DNA of 64,000 bases from the NCBI RefSeq assembly GCF_002994745.2, contig NC_037092.1:83868824-83932823 (forward strand), read 5' to 3'. The notes under the pieces were generated by a model, which had not been told where the DNA came from, did no database searches, and saw nothing but the letters and a program-made list of their open reading frames with translations. Origin of the DNA: Rosa chinensis. Its lineage: Eukaryota; Streptophyta; Magnoliopsida; Rosales; Rosaceae. Both the position numbers and the translations under genes were made by a program. Below are positions 1-13,308 of the stretch, piece after piece; the stretch's first letter is position 1, and the number at the start of each line of letters is the position of its first letter.

Positions 1-1040
1 AAGTTCAAGGATTGAATTGATTTTGAACCTAAATTACAAGGTAGTAACCAGTATTTAGCCCCTTTTTGTATTACTTTTAACAAAAGAACATGACATATAA
101 ATATAATGGGCCCGACCTGGCCCGGCCCTAAAAAGCTTGTAAAGCCCTGGGCCTCAATTTTTAAGAGAAGCCCGGCCCGAAAAATATTTTTTATGTTGTG
201 GCCATGCCCTGTACATTGACAACCCCTAATTTCAGGGGAATGAATAAATTCATTGATTAAAAAATCATGACGGTCCGTACGAGTTCAATATACACTTCAA
301 ACGAATTTTGATAAGCCAATAGTAAAATATCGACAAAACAAAACACTTGGGTTTCTTTCATTATGTTGTTGCCTAACCTTGTGGTTCTCAGATCGAAGGC
401 ATAAAACTTTAAAATATTTGATTTATAAACAAGAAAGCACTGTCAAATATGTTTACTGAGTGTTTCACATGTCACCGCCGATCAAGATCATGGTGGTTCA
501 GATAGGTTTGTTTGTTTGTTTTTGTTTTTGTTTTTTTTTTATTGGGGGAAAATTTAGATTATACAAGTTTTAAAAAAGTCGAGACATTTAAATATTAAAA
601 AAAAGAAAAAGATCTGAATAGACGCAGGCAATTTCAAATGAAACATGTTGTCTAGAAAAAGTTGTTTTTAAATATAATTAATTAAAAACTCAAACGATAT
701 GGTAAAAAATGCAGAAAATCTAATAAATTAACAACACGTAAGCTAAAAGGATAGAAGAGATTAAACTTATCCATTGTATAACAACATATATAAACTATAT
801 TACTGTCACAACTGGATCGATCACAACTGAAATTGCAATTCGCCAACCTTAAAACCCTAACATCGTACGCGAACCTAATAATTACCGATACATCGTTGCA
901 TAACCATTCAACAAATCAACGGTTATTGCAACCTTAATCAGATTTTGCGCATTGACCGGTTCCTATTGAAAAACAAGACTATGGGTTAGGGATGTATATA
1001 TACTAAAGCCCCATTAAGCCTAGAATATACAAAAACAGTT
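1..1040. other. Intergenic / upstream region of first beta-glucosidase gene
   Basis: There is no coding sequence here. Bases about 105-226 hold a GC-rich run of repeated 'gcccggcc' motifs ending in 'gacaacccctaa'. This looks like the subterminal region and end of a hAT-type DNA transposon, but its other end is not visible, so it is a remnant at best. The rest is AT-rich. A TATA-like 'gtatatatac' at about 994-1003 lies about 40 bases before the first ATG of the gene at 1041. Confidence 0.5.
994..1003 (+). promoter_or_regulatory. Putative TATA box of first beta-glucosidase gene
   Basis: The sequence gtatatatac sits about 40 bp upstream of the start codon at 1041, which would imply a very short 5' UTR. 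It is supported only by motif and position. Confidence 0.4.
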
Positions 1041-4104
<3,064 letters not shown>

Positions 4105-4698
4105 ATCACTAGAATGAGACCGAGATCGATGCAGACTCCACTTTGTATGTTGGTTCGTCTCTCTTCATATTTCAAAGATTCATGTTATGGAGTTCAATTC
4201 TCTCATTATCTTTGTTTTCTTGTTGAAAATCTACAATATGTGTTCACGATGAAAGTTAATGTGTATATCTATATCATACTTAGGACAGTGTGTATATGTA
4301 CGGTCTCTTTAAATCCACTAAATTAAAGGTAGTTTCGTGCAAGCTAAAATCACTGTATTTGCTGGCTTGTACCAAAAATCAAGTCCACCGATCATTTGGC
4401 TCGTAACTTACTTTGCAATCGATCGATTCAAGCTCAATTTTTCAACATAATTTCTCAAGATGCAGAAACTTAAGCACACAATTTTGTTTTCCTTCTCTTG
4501 GGGGAACGTGTTTGTTGCTTAAGAATTGTCTTTTGTTTAGCTGAAAGCAACTGAGAATCTAACTTTTTGGTCTCATTTAGTTCATAGAATTGGAGTAGTG
4601 GAAAAGAAAACTCAATCATTTTTTGTGCATGGGATGCAAATGAAAAGAATTAATACTTTCTAGAAGGAAGAGAGAATATGAGGGAAAGTAGTTTCTTG
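4105..4698. other. 3' flank of first beta-glucosidase gene
   Basis: AT-rich 3' UTR and intergenic DNA. I see no further gene. The last eight bases before 4699 (gtttcttg, 4691-4698) are the left target-site duplication of the next hAT element. Confidence 0.6.
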
Positions 4699-4879
4699 TA
4701 GGCCTGGGCTCGGGTCGGGCTGTGCCTGAAATTTGGTAAAACCGAGACCGAGCCCGAAACAATCGGTTCGGGCTAGTTCGGGCTTTTTTGAAAATGAAAA
4801 CCGACAGAGACCGATCCCAAACGGGTCGGTTCGGTCTTCGGGCTTTTCGGGCCCAATATGCAAAATACACAAAAATCCA

Positions 4880-4965
4880 GTAAAAGGCGAGGTTCGAACC
4901 CCCGACCTCTTGCACCAAATCCTCACTACCCACCGCTGGAGCATAAGACGCTTTGGTAATATTAT
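4880..4965 (-). repeat. tRNA-like (SINE-head-like) stretch inside the hAT element
   Basis: Read on the minus strand it has a B-box-like ggttcgaacc and, about 40 bases before it, an A-box-like 'gctccagcggtgggtag'. That is the layout of a tRNA-derived SINE head. It does not fold into an obvious complete tRNA and has no poly-A tail or target duplication of its own, so I call it a remnant. Confidence 0.35.
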
Positions 4966-5439
4966 GTTCCACATTTATATTTATTTGTCCTAAGGGGTAG
5001 AAATAAAACAAAACAAAAGTCTCTGCCTTCGTTTACTTTCTACCCTCTCTTTCTTTTCTGGTCTTCTTCAACGCTTTCTTCTTCTTCTGCAGTTCTATAC
5101 TTCTATTCATATATTCTTTTTTTTTTTCTTTTTTTCCCTTCCTCCCTCTTTCTGTTCTATTCTTCTTCGACATTTCTTATTCTTCCTCTTCTGCAGTTCT
5201 ATTCATATATAAAGATTTTTTTTTTTCCTTCCTCCTCAATACCCATTATGCAGTTCGTCGGTGGCACGTTGGATGGAGGGGAGAGTGAAGAGGGGTTCAG
5301 GGTTAGGAGGAGTGAGGATTGGGCTGGGTTGACCCGGAGGACTTGGGTGACGAGGTGCCCAGATCTTTGGATCTAACTATTTTGCTGCCGATTGGATACC
5401 GCCGCCGCTGCTGCCGATTGTATCTAACTATTATTTGAC

Positions 5440-5673
5440 ATGAGTTTCAGGCTTTGCACCCATGCCCACGTCCAATACGAGTTCCTTCTGGGAGCCACAC
5501 AGGAGGAGCTAGCGACAGAGAAGCCGCGGTTGATCGAGTTGGAAGTTGAGCCCGTGGAGGGTGCAGTTAGTGATAGTGGCGGTGGTGATAGCCATAGCCA
5601 TGAGGAAATGATCATTCGGCTGAAGCAGAGATTGGTGTCGCAGGTGTTGGAGATACTGAGCCAAAATTGTTAA
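5440..5673 (+). other. 77-codon open frame inside the hAT element, unrecognised
   Basis: ATG-started frame of 77 codons in a locally GC-richer segment (5245-5750) between the hAT subterminal repeats. The product is acidic in the middle (Glu-rich, then a Gly/Ser/His patch). I do not recognise a family. The base composition differs from the element ends, which is what one expects if the transposon captured a host gene fragment. It may equally be chance. No intron or homologous flank is visible. Confidence 0.25.
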
Positions 5674-5984
5674 CTGGTCTGCCGTCTGGGGTTGAATCGT
5701 TGATAATGGGGCTGGGTTTTCAGAAATCGGGGAAGAACAAGGGCTGACTGGCTGAGATGTTGTTGAGAGAGACAGAGGCTGAGATCATCAAAATGGAGGA
5801 AAATCGGGCTGAATCGGGCTTTCGGTCTCTACATATTTGAGGCCCGAGATCGAACCGAGAAAATATATTCGGGTCGGGTCCGAGACCGAACCGATATTTT
5901 CAAAGTCAAAACCGAACCGAATCGGGCTTTTTTCGGTTTTTCGGGTCGGGTTTTCGATTTTTCGGGTCCGGACGCCCACCCCTA

Positions 5985-6466
5985 GTTTCTTGACTTCTTC
6001 CATACTACTAAGCGATTCATTTCCCCCCTCTTTCCTTTCATCTACAACTCACTTTTCATTATTTTGTTAAATTAATTACAAACTTTTAACAACCTTCCTG
6101 ATAATTTTCTTATGTTATTCTCGTGATGCATGTGTCTTATTGCAATGTCTTTATATCATATACATTTTTTTTTCTTCTTTTCTTTAAAGAGGATCAAAGG
6201 ATTTCACTTCTACCTCTATGGTGACTTGAACCCAGGATCTGAATCCTAAGTAGTGGGTACTCTAACCATTGAATTAACACCACATCGTCAAAAGAAAAAA
6301 GGGGAATGTACATAATACTATCTTTCACCGTCTCTTAATTGATGCATGTGCATAGTACTTTTCCCATATTATATCGGTCCTGACCTTTATTAAAGAAGTA
6401 TGGCATGGGACAAAGCATACGTGTACGTCCATACATCTATAATATGACGGGATAAAATGTATGTAT
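5985..6466. other. Intergenic spacer with tRNA-like SINE remnant
   Basis: No gene. At about 6190-6295, minus strand, is a SINE-like unit with A-box-like 'caatggttagag', B-box-like 'gggttcaagtc' and an A-rich tail (aaagaaaagaagaaaaaaa). No clean target-site duplication was found, so the call rests on the promoter boxes and tail. Bases 6462-6466 (tgtat) are the left target duplication of the Copia element. Confidence 0.4.
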
Positions 6467-6717
6467 TGTTAAGTGTTTTCTGTTTTGAATTAGCTTTGAA
6501 TAAGTAAACGTCCTAGTCTACTAGGAGTTTGTTTTGTTTACCAAGTCTTTAGGGAAATCCCATGAACTTAGGAGTTGTTAGTCATGGGTAGTTGTTCCAT
6601 ATTTTTTGCTTAGTTTGTTTTGTACGCTCTATTTATATAGAGTTTCTTTCAATCAATGATAATGTAATTCAGTTCCAATAATCGTTCTTTGTTTCATATC
6701 GTTCTCTTACTCTAACA
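6467..6717 (+). repeat. 5' LTR of the Copia element
   Basis: 251 bp, TG...CA ends, with TATA-like 'ctatttatatagag' near 6629. Pairs with 21624-21874 at about 96% identity by eye. Confidence 0.95.
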
Positions 6718-6720
6718 ATC

Positions 6721-6732
6721 TGGTATCAGAGC
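6721..6732 (+). other. Primer-binding site (tRNA-iMet) of the Copia element
   Basis: tggtatcagagc, three bases after the LTR end, complementary to the 3' end of plant initiator tRNA-Met. Confidence 0.9.
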
Positions 6733-6790
6733 CCCCACTGGGCCTGAGGTGAAAAGCAACAACTTTGTGTGTCTTGCAGCAGCAAGGGTT

Positions 6791-8847
6791 ATGGCAATAG
6801 AGAACAACTACGTGCAGCCTTCAATACCACGCTTTGATGGTCACTATGACCATTGGAGCTTGCTAATGGAGAACTTCCTGAGGTCGAAGGAGTATTGGAG
6901 CCTCATTGAGACAGGCTTTACTGAGCCTGCCACTGGAGAGGGGATGACGGCTGCACAGAGAAGGACATTGGATGAATTGAAGCTGAAAGATCTCAAGGTA
7001 AAGAATTACCTCTTTCAGGCAATTGACCGCAATTTTGGAGACCATTCTCCAAAAGGACACAACAAAGCAGATATGGGACTCGCTGAAAAAGAAGTATGAA
7101 GGCAATGCAAGAGTGAAACGCTCTCAGCTTCAAGCACTACGCCGAGAGTTTGAGACCCTTGAGATGAAGATTGGTGAGTCTGTTTCAGATTATTTCTCAA
7201 GATTTATGTTAGTGGCAAATAGGATGCGAACCCATGGTGAACAGATGCAAGATGTTACTGTGGTGGAGAAGATACTTCGCTCCTTGACTGACAAGTTCAA
7301 CTACATAGTCTGCTCCATTGAAGAATCCAAAGACATTGATCAGTTATCAGTGGATGAGCTGCAGAGTTTGCTGCTCGAACATGAGCAAAAACTCAATCAA
7401 AATAATGGAGAGGAGCAAGCAGCCTTGAAAGTAGCAACAAATGGTAGTTTTTCAACAAGAGGAAGAGGTCGTGGGACTTGGAGAGGTAGAGGCAAAGGCT
7501 TTCGAGATGGCAGTGGCAGTAGGACCCGACATGATCTTCAATCCTACGATAAGAACAAACATGGTCTTCACTCCTACGATCATCAGTCCTCAAATTCCCA
7601 AGGTAGAGGCAGGGGGCATTTTGATAAGTCCAAAGTTAAATGCTTCAGATGTCATGGGCTCGGTCACTTTCGTTCGGAGTGTCATGTGAAGCTTCACAAA
7701 GACAAGCAAAAGAATAGGGAGCAGTCCAATTTTGCAGAGAAAAAGGAAGAGGAAGAAGAGACACTTCTGATGGCATTGCATGTGAAGGAGGAGCCTGAAG
7801 CAAACACATGGTACTTAGACTCCAGGTGTAGCAATCACATGTGCGGTAGTAAGTCATCCTTCTCTGTTTTGGATGAAGCATTTCGCACTATTGTAAGGTT
7901 TGGTGATAATTCTACTGTGAATGTTATAGGCAAGGGTGATATTCAAATTAGAACTAAAGCTTATCATATTGAAACAATCTCCAATGTGTTCTATGTTCCT
8001 GATTTGAAGAGTAACCTGTTGAGTATTGGTCAGCTTCAAGAGAAGGGATATGTGTCTACAATCAGGGAAGGTGCTTGTGAAGTTTATGATCCTCAAAGAG
8101 GTCTAATTGCTCATGTAAAGATGACACCAAACAGACTATTTCCGCTGCGAATCAAGAGTGCTCATTCATGCCATTTGACCGAGATAAAAGATTCAACATG
8201 GCTATGGCATTTTCACTATGGTCATTTGAATTTTAATGGATTGCAGACACTATATCAAAAGAAGATGGTTACTGGTCTTCCTTAAATTTGTCCTCCCTCC
8301 AACAAAGTATGTGAAGATTGTTATGTTGGCAAGCAGCATCGTGAGTCATTCCCAAAAGGAAAAGCTTGGAGAACTCGTGCACCACTTGAGCTAGTTCATT
8401 CTGACACATGTGGACCCATCTCTCCAGAATCTAATGGTAAAAAGAAGTACTTTATTTATTTTGTTAATGATTATAGCCGGAAAACATGGGTTTATTTTCT
8501 GTTAGAAAAATCAGAAGCTCTTGCTACATTTAGAAGCTTTAAAGTTCTAGTTGAGAAGGAGGTTGGCAGACCTATTAAGATCTTGAGGACTGATCATGGT
8601 GGTGAGTACAACTCACAGGAGTTTGTGAGTTTTTGTGCTTTGCATGGAATTCTGAAGCAACTTACTACAGCCTATACACCACAGCAAAATGGTGTATGTG
8701 AAGGGAAGAATCGTACTATTGTAAATATGGTACGAAGCATGCATGCTTGCAAGAGGAGGAATTGGGAAGTCTTTTTGGCCGGAGGCAGTAAATTGGAGCA
8801 TTCATATATTGAACAGATCGAAGCCCTACATTTGCTATTCAAAATAT
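6791..8847 (+). pseudogene. Copia gag-protease-integrase part of the polyprotein, broken
   Basis: Starts at the ATG at 6791. Gag runs to about 7800 and includes a CX2CX4HX4C zinc knuckle (CFRCHGLGHFRSEC) at about 7640-7685. The protease motif follows at 7812-7835 as WYLDSRCSNHM, where the catalytic D-S-G is D-S-R. The integrase zinc finger and core continue to 8847. Lesions: a frame change near 7020-7040, an in-frame TAA at 8283-8285, and two more frame changes between about 8775 and 8825. The gene is then cut after the codons for N-M-T by the nested element; the rest resumes at 19450. Confidence 0.9.
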
Positions 8848-8852
8848 GACTC

Positions 8853-10149
8853 TGTGAGGGTGATTTTTGTGTTTTGGACTTTCGGCAGCAAAACCCTCTT
8901 GATTAAGCGAGACTAGGCCCAAAATCGATCAAAGGTTAGACCTGAGAACAACTTTGTTGTGACCAGCTTGATGTAACAGCAGCTACTTGGCTTGACGATA
9001 ACGGCAGCTATTTGGCTTGATGATAACAGCAGCGATTAGACTAGATTTCATAAGAACACGACTTATAGGCGGGCATGGTGTGGGAGCTAGATGCATGAGA
9101 GTTTAGCAGAGAAGGAGAATTCCAGCAGTAACATGATTTCTGGATTTTGGGTTAAGGTTGGTTGGGAAGAATTGATGGCTAGGGATTCAGAGACGAAGCT
9201 TGATCTCTTGCTTGATGTTTCTGGGCTGTTATGGCTTGGTTTCCTACGGCAACGAACTCGCCCTTTATAGCGGTGATAGACGGGCAGGATTTGCGCCAAG
9301 AACCAGAGGTTTTGAAAGGGTATTCTTAGTTTTGATGGGATCATTCTAAAACCTTCAGCTTTTGTTTTCCCCATGAAATCAAAAGAGTGAAAGCTTGCTT
9401 TGGCCATGTGGGTAAAGACCGGTGGCGCAGGTATAGGACGGCGATGGGGATCCCAGATTTCGTGCTGCCGTGATTTTTGAGAGATCATAATCCCTTGATT
9501 TGTGCTATTGTAAATTGTGATCACAAATACCTAAGGATTATTGGAAATTGAGGCAGGATTTCGGAGGATGAGAGTTGGGAAGCTTTTGTATAGACTTGGG
9601 GTTCTTACCAGAAAAGGATGGAGTAGTAATCTCAGCAACAACTTAATGGAACAACGTTCCTGATTTGGGGAAGACGACTCCAACGTCTTTTTGGGCTACG
9701 GGTTCTAGTGTAGTGGACTTTGGGTAGGGAATGACTCTAGTGGGCTCTAAGTCTTGTTGGGCTTGCTTTCATCTCTCTACTAGCCCTTGTTAAGATTTTG
9801 GTCCATCAAGCATGAATTTTGGTTCCCAAGTCCAAAATTATCGATGGGCCTTATCGTAACAATGGGCCTCACAGGATCCGTTACCTTCCACACCACACCC
9901 TTCCGTATAAGCCCCAAACGTAGCTTGGGTCTACGCGTATTGCATGGTAAATAAGCGTGTTAGCTCCTTTAAAAATGCATGTCAATCGTTTGAGAATTTG
10001 GGCTTCTCGTATCGCTTGCTAAATAGAGAGCTTCCTTTTGACATGAAATGGGCTTGCTTGAAGGCCCAATTAGGTTACGAGGTTGATGACTTGTTCTTCT
10101 TCACGTGTCACTTATTAAATTTGAACTCGTGGAAATTTGGGTGTCAACA
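8853..10149 (-). repeat. LTR of the LARD-like element (3' LTR in its own orientation)
   Basis: 1297 bp. Read on the plus strand it starts tgtgaggg and ends gtcaaca. Near-identical to 18148-19444. An open frame of 145 codons on the minus strand occurs in both LTR copies and is not taken as a gene. Confidence 0.93.
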
Positions 10150-12587
10150 TTAGCCCCCTTGATTATGTAGGTCGTGTGACCGTGTTACGGGCTACATAAT
10201 CAAAGAATCCGGAGACTTACCGCGTGATTATACATAACCGCTCCTTTTTTTTTTTTTTTTTTTTTTTTTTAGAAGTTGCATCGGCCTGGGCATCTTACTG
10301 AGATGATTTATCAAGCCTCCCGCGTGACAACAGATTCTCGTCATCATTGGACTCCTAATTAGAAGAGAGGAGTCCCACTTTTCAATCACTTTCCTTCTAG
10401 GAAAATGGCATTGGCGTGTAAAGTCCTTTTCTTTTCTCTTTTTCTTCTTCCATATTTTGATTTGCTCGAGACATCTTCCTTCTCAAGTGTCAGACTCTCG
10501 TTTTGAGGAGAGAAATCAAATTTCTTTGGCTTGAATGTCCCTATTCTCACGCTCTTACATCGGGTTAGTTGCAGGGCCGATTCGCGACTTCTTCCGTGCT
10601 CGGTAGGCTTGTCAAATTGCTTTCTCTTTTGCCTGAGGTAATCATCTCCGTCCTCTATTATCTCTGTCTTCCCCTTCTTCTTTTTTGATTCTGTATCCGC
10701 TGTAATTGATTATTGCGTTAGCTATATGATTCGTTGCATATCGAGTGCTGGTTACCAGTTCTACTTCTGTATTTGATTGTCGCTTCAGCTATTTGATTTG
10801 TTGCCGTGACTGATTCATTGCATATCGCGTGCTATGCTCTCTCGGGTTATCAGTTCTACTGCCATAACTGCTCATCGTTTCAGCTATACTGATCCCTTGT
10901 CGTGATTGGCCTGCTGCTGTAATCAATTTTGCTGCGGTGATTGATTTGCTATCATGTGTTTTGAAAGGTACATAGCCCATGAGTATTTTCTTCTCATTCC
11001 CTAATCTCATAACACATCCCGATTTGCTTTTCTTCTTTTATTGTCGTGACAACAATGGGGTTGGTACACCAAAGTATCGTTGGCTATGTAAATTGTGTTT
11101 TTTCTTGGCTTGGCCTTGCTATATGCACTCAAAAGTCTTGGTTTTTGATTAGTTCTCTGCCTGATGTGTAATAATAGATTAATTCAGTATGAATGGCTCG
11201 ATCTTTTGCTTTATGCGTGGAGTTCTTTTTTTTTATTATTATTTTTTTTTTTATTGCTGTGATTGCGATTAAACATGATGGAGCTTGTTGTTTCTTTGCT
11301 TGGTTCATCATGTAAGATGTGTTTATTAGCTTGGTTGGGCTATGTGGATTCAATAGTTACAATTTTAGCTTAGCCCTTTGCTTGGCGTGTGATTATGAGT
11401 TGGTTGAGCATGGAGTGGCCTGGATTCCCTCTTCTTCTTTTTGCATTATGCGTGGAGTTTTACTGCTGTGATTGCAATGGAACATGATGTAGCTTGGTAT
11501 CATATAGTTTAGTTCATCATGTAAATTGCGCCTGTTAGCTGGGATTGACCATGTTGGTTTTAAGGTTTTAATTTTGCTCGGTTTCTTGCTTGGCATGTAA
11601 TAGTTAACTGGTTCAACTTGATTGCTTGTGAATAGCGTGCTGTGATTCAATGGCTTGGCCTCCCTTAGCTTCTTTTTTTTTTTTTTTTTTTTTTTGCATT
11701 GGCGTGATGATGTGCTTTTGAATTGGAGCCCTTAGCCTTTTATTTGCTTGTTGCCATGTGTTGAAAATACTTTCATGCATGTTCATCATATCGATGTGCC
11801 TTTGGAAGAGTAGTTAAATGAGTAATGACATGGAGATTAGATAGTTAAATAGGTTAATATGCTGAAATTAATAAGGCATGTGTTGTGTGTGTATTAGTTT
11901 AATGCATATAGGCATCAAGTGGTGGTGGTATGCATAATTATGTTTGCTAAATAACAAATGAGTATTTGAAAGGAATGAGATGCTTGGTGATTTGAAATCA
12001 ATGCTTGGTTACTATAGCTGAAGAGTCAAAGTGTTGCGCTTATTTGCTAAGTCGTGGAACAAAGTAAGGAAATCACGTAATCAAATAATTAACAGAAGTG
12101 AAAACTAGATGATATGTAACATATAAATTGATGACGTTTGTATTAGTTATGTGTGTCATATAATGCAGGAAGCATGACTTTTATGTTCAGAATGGTGATA
12201 AAATGTCTGCAACATTGTGTGAAAAATGAAATAAGAGTGATGAAAAGAATAGAAGGAAACGTATGACCTGATAATTGAAAGATGAGAGAGATGACTTGCT
12301 GCTGGGAACAGTAGCAGGAGTAATATTCGTGAGAAAGAAAAAGAAATAAAGTGTGTTTTTTGGAAAATCATGAGTACTAAATAGTGTGAACGAATAAACG
12401 AAGCAAGTACTCAGATAAGATAATGCATGTGTGACAAAATAGAGGTCAAAGAAAGCAAGGTTGGATTGAGACAGACCTTTTTCCATGATTTCGGTTATTT
12501 GCTTGGAGTATTTTTTTTTTTTTTGCCTAGCATGAACTTGTTTAAGGGCTTGGCGTATTCCTCTTGGTCGTGGATCTGCTTTGCTTG

Positions 12588-12762
12588 AGCATGAGCTTGG
12601 CATGAGCATGAGTTTGGCATAAGCATGAGTTTGGCATAAGCATGAGCTTGGCATGAGCATTGACATGAGCATGTGCTTGGCATGAGCATTGACAATTTGA
12701 CATGAGCATTGACGTGAGCATGTGCTTGGCATGAGCTTGTGATGAGCACGAGCTTGGCATTG
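12588..12762. repeat. Degenerate short-unit tandem array ('gcttggcatgagcat')
   Basis: Repeated words of 12-18 bases built from 'catgagcttgg', 'cataagcatgagtttgg' and 'cattgacatgag' fill this stretch of the LARD interior. Units vary in length and order, typical of slippage-prone minisatellite DNA. The overlapping Cys/Ala/Met-rich minus-strand frames here are produced by the repeat. Confidence 0.75.
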
Positions 12763-13209
12763 TGTAAATGTACTTTTAATAGTTCAAACATCATAGGAAC
12801 TTTGACTCTTTTTTTTTTTTTTTTTTAAGTCCTAATACCTTGAATGAGCAGAGAAGTGGTCTTTTGTAGCTTGGTAGTGCTTTGCAAGGATTACTTAGCA
12901 TGTAGTGGTAATGATGAATCATACAGCAATGATTGTGCTCATGAATCATCTTTCACCAAGCCCCCAGTATACCTTACTCCCAGCAAAACCAATATTTTGC
13001 ATGTAGCACGGCAGTGACACAATACCATAGATATGCATAAGAGCTGTCATGTTTGCTCTCTAGGTTGTGATTTTTGATTGAGCTATGTAACAGAGATTCA
13101 AGCTTAGGTCTTTATTTGATATAGCTAGCACATTCCGGCTATACTCTCATGTCCATTGATTACTCGTCGACTAATTGATGGCTTGGACTTGTTGAACTAG
13201 GATCTAGTA

Positions 13210-13308
13210 GGAATTGCAGCTACTGTATGAACTTCTGCTGGAATTGCAGCTACTGTATGAACTTCTGCTGGAATTGCAACTACTGTATGAACTTCTGCTG
13301 GAATTGCT
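13210..13308. repeat. 30-bp tandem repeat, 3.3 copies
   Basis: The 30-bp unit starts 'ggaattgcagctactg'. It occurs at 13210-13239, 13240-13269 and 13270-13299, plus a partial fourth copy. Copies are nearly identical (one base changed in the third). Confidence 0.9.

Larger units (their letters stand above)
4699..5984. mobile_element. Non-autonomous hAT-superfamily DNA transposon (1286 bp)
   Basis: The ends are imperfect inverted repeats: taggcctgggc on the left and gcccacccccta-like (gcccacccct a) on the right, that is TAGG(C/G)(C/G)TGGGC. An exact 8-bp target-site duplication, gtttcttg, flanks it at 4691-4698 and 5985-5992. An 8-bp duplication with TAGGG-type ends is diagnostic of hAT. The subterminal 100-200 bp at both ends are packed with repeated 'cgggt/cgggc/accgagacc' motifs, as expected for transposase-binding regions. 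No transposase is encoded. The interior holds a tRNA-like stretch (4880-4960) and a 77-codon open frame at 5440-5673 of unknown origin. Confidence 0.9.

Noticed and set aside
4880..4965. tRNA gene inside the hAT element
   Set aside because: Only box-like motifs; no complete cloverleaf seen.
9087..9524. 145-codon minus-strand frame, repeated at 18382-18819
   Set aside because: It lies within both LTRs of the LARD-like element and resembles no protein; it is leader/LTR sequence present twice.
12187..12794. Cys/His/Ala/Met-rich minus-strand frames
   Set aside because: Produced by the 'gcttggcatgagcat' array in three frames at once.
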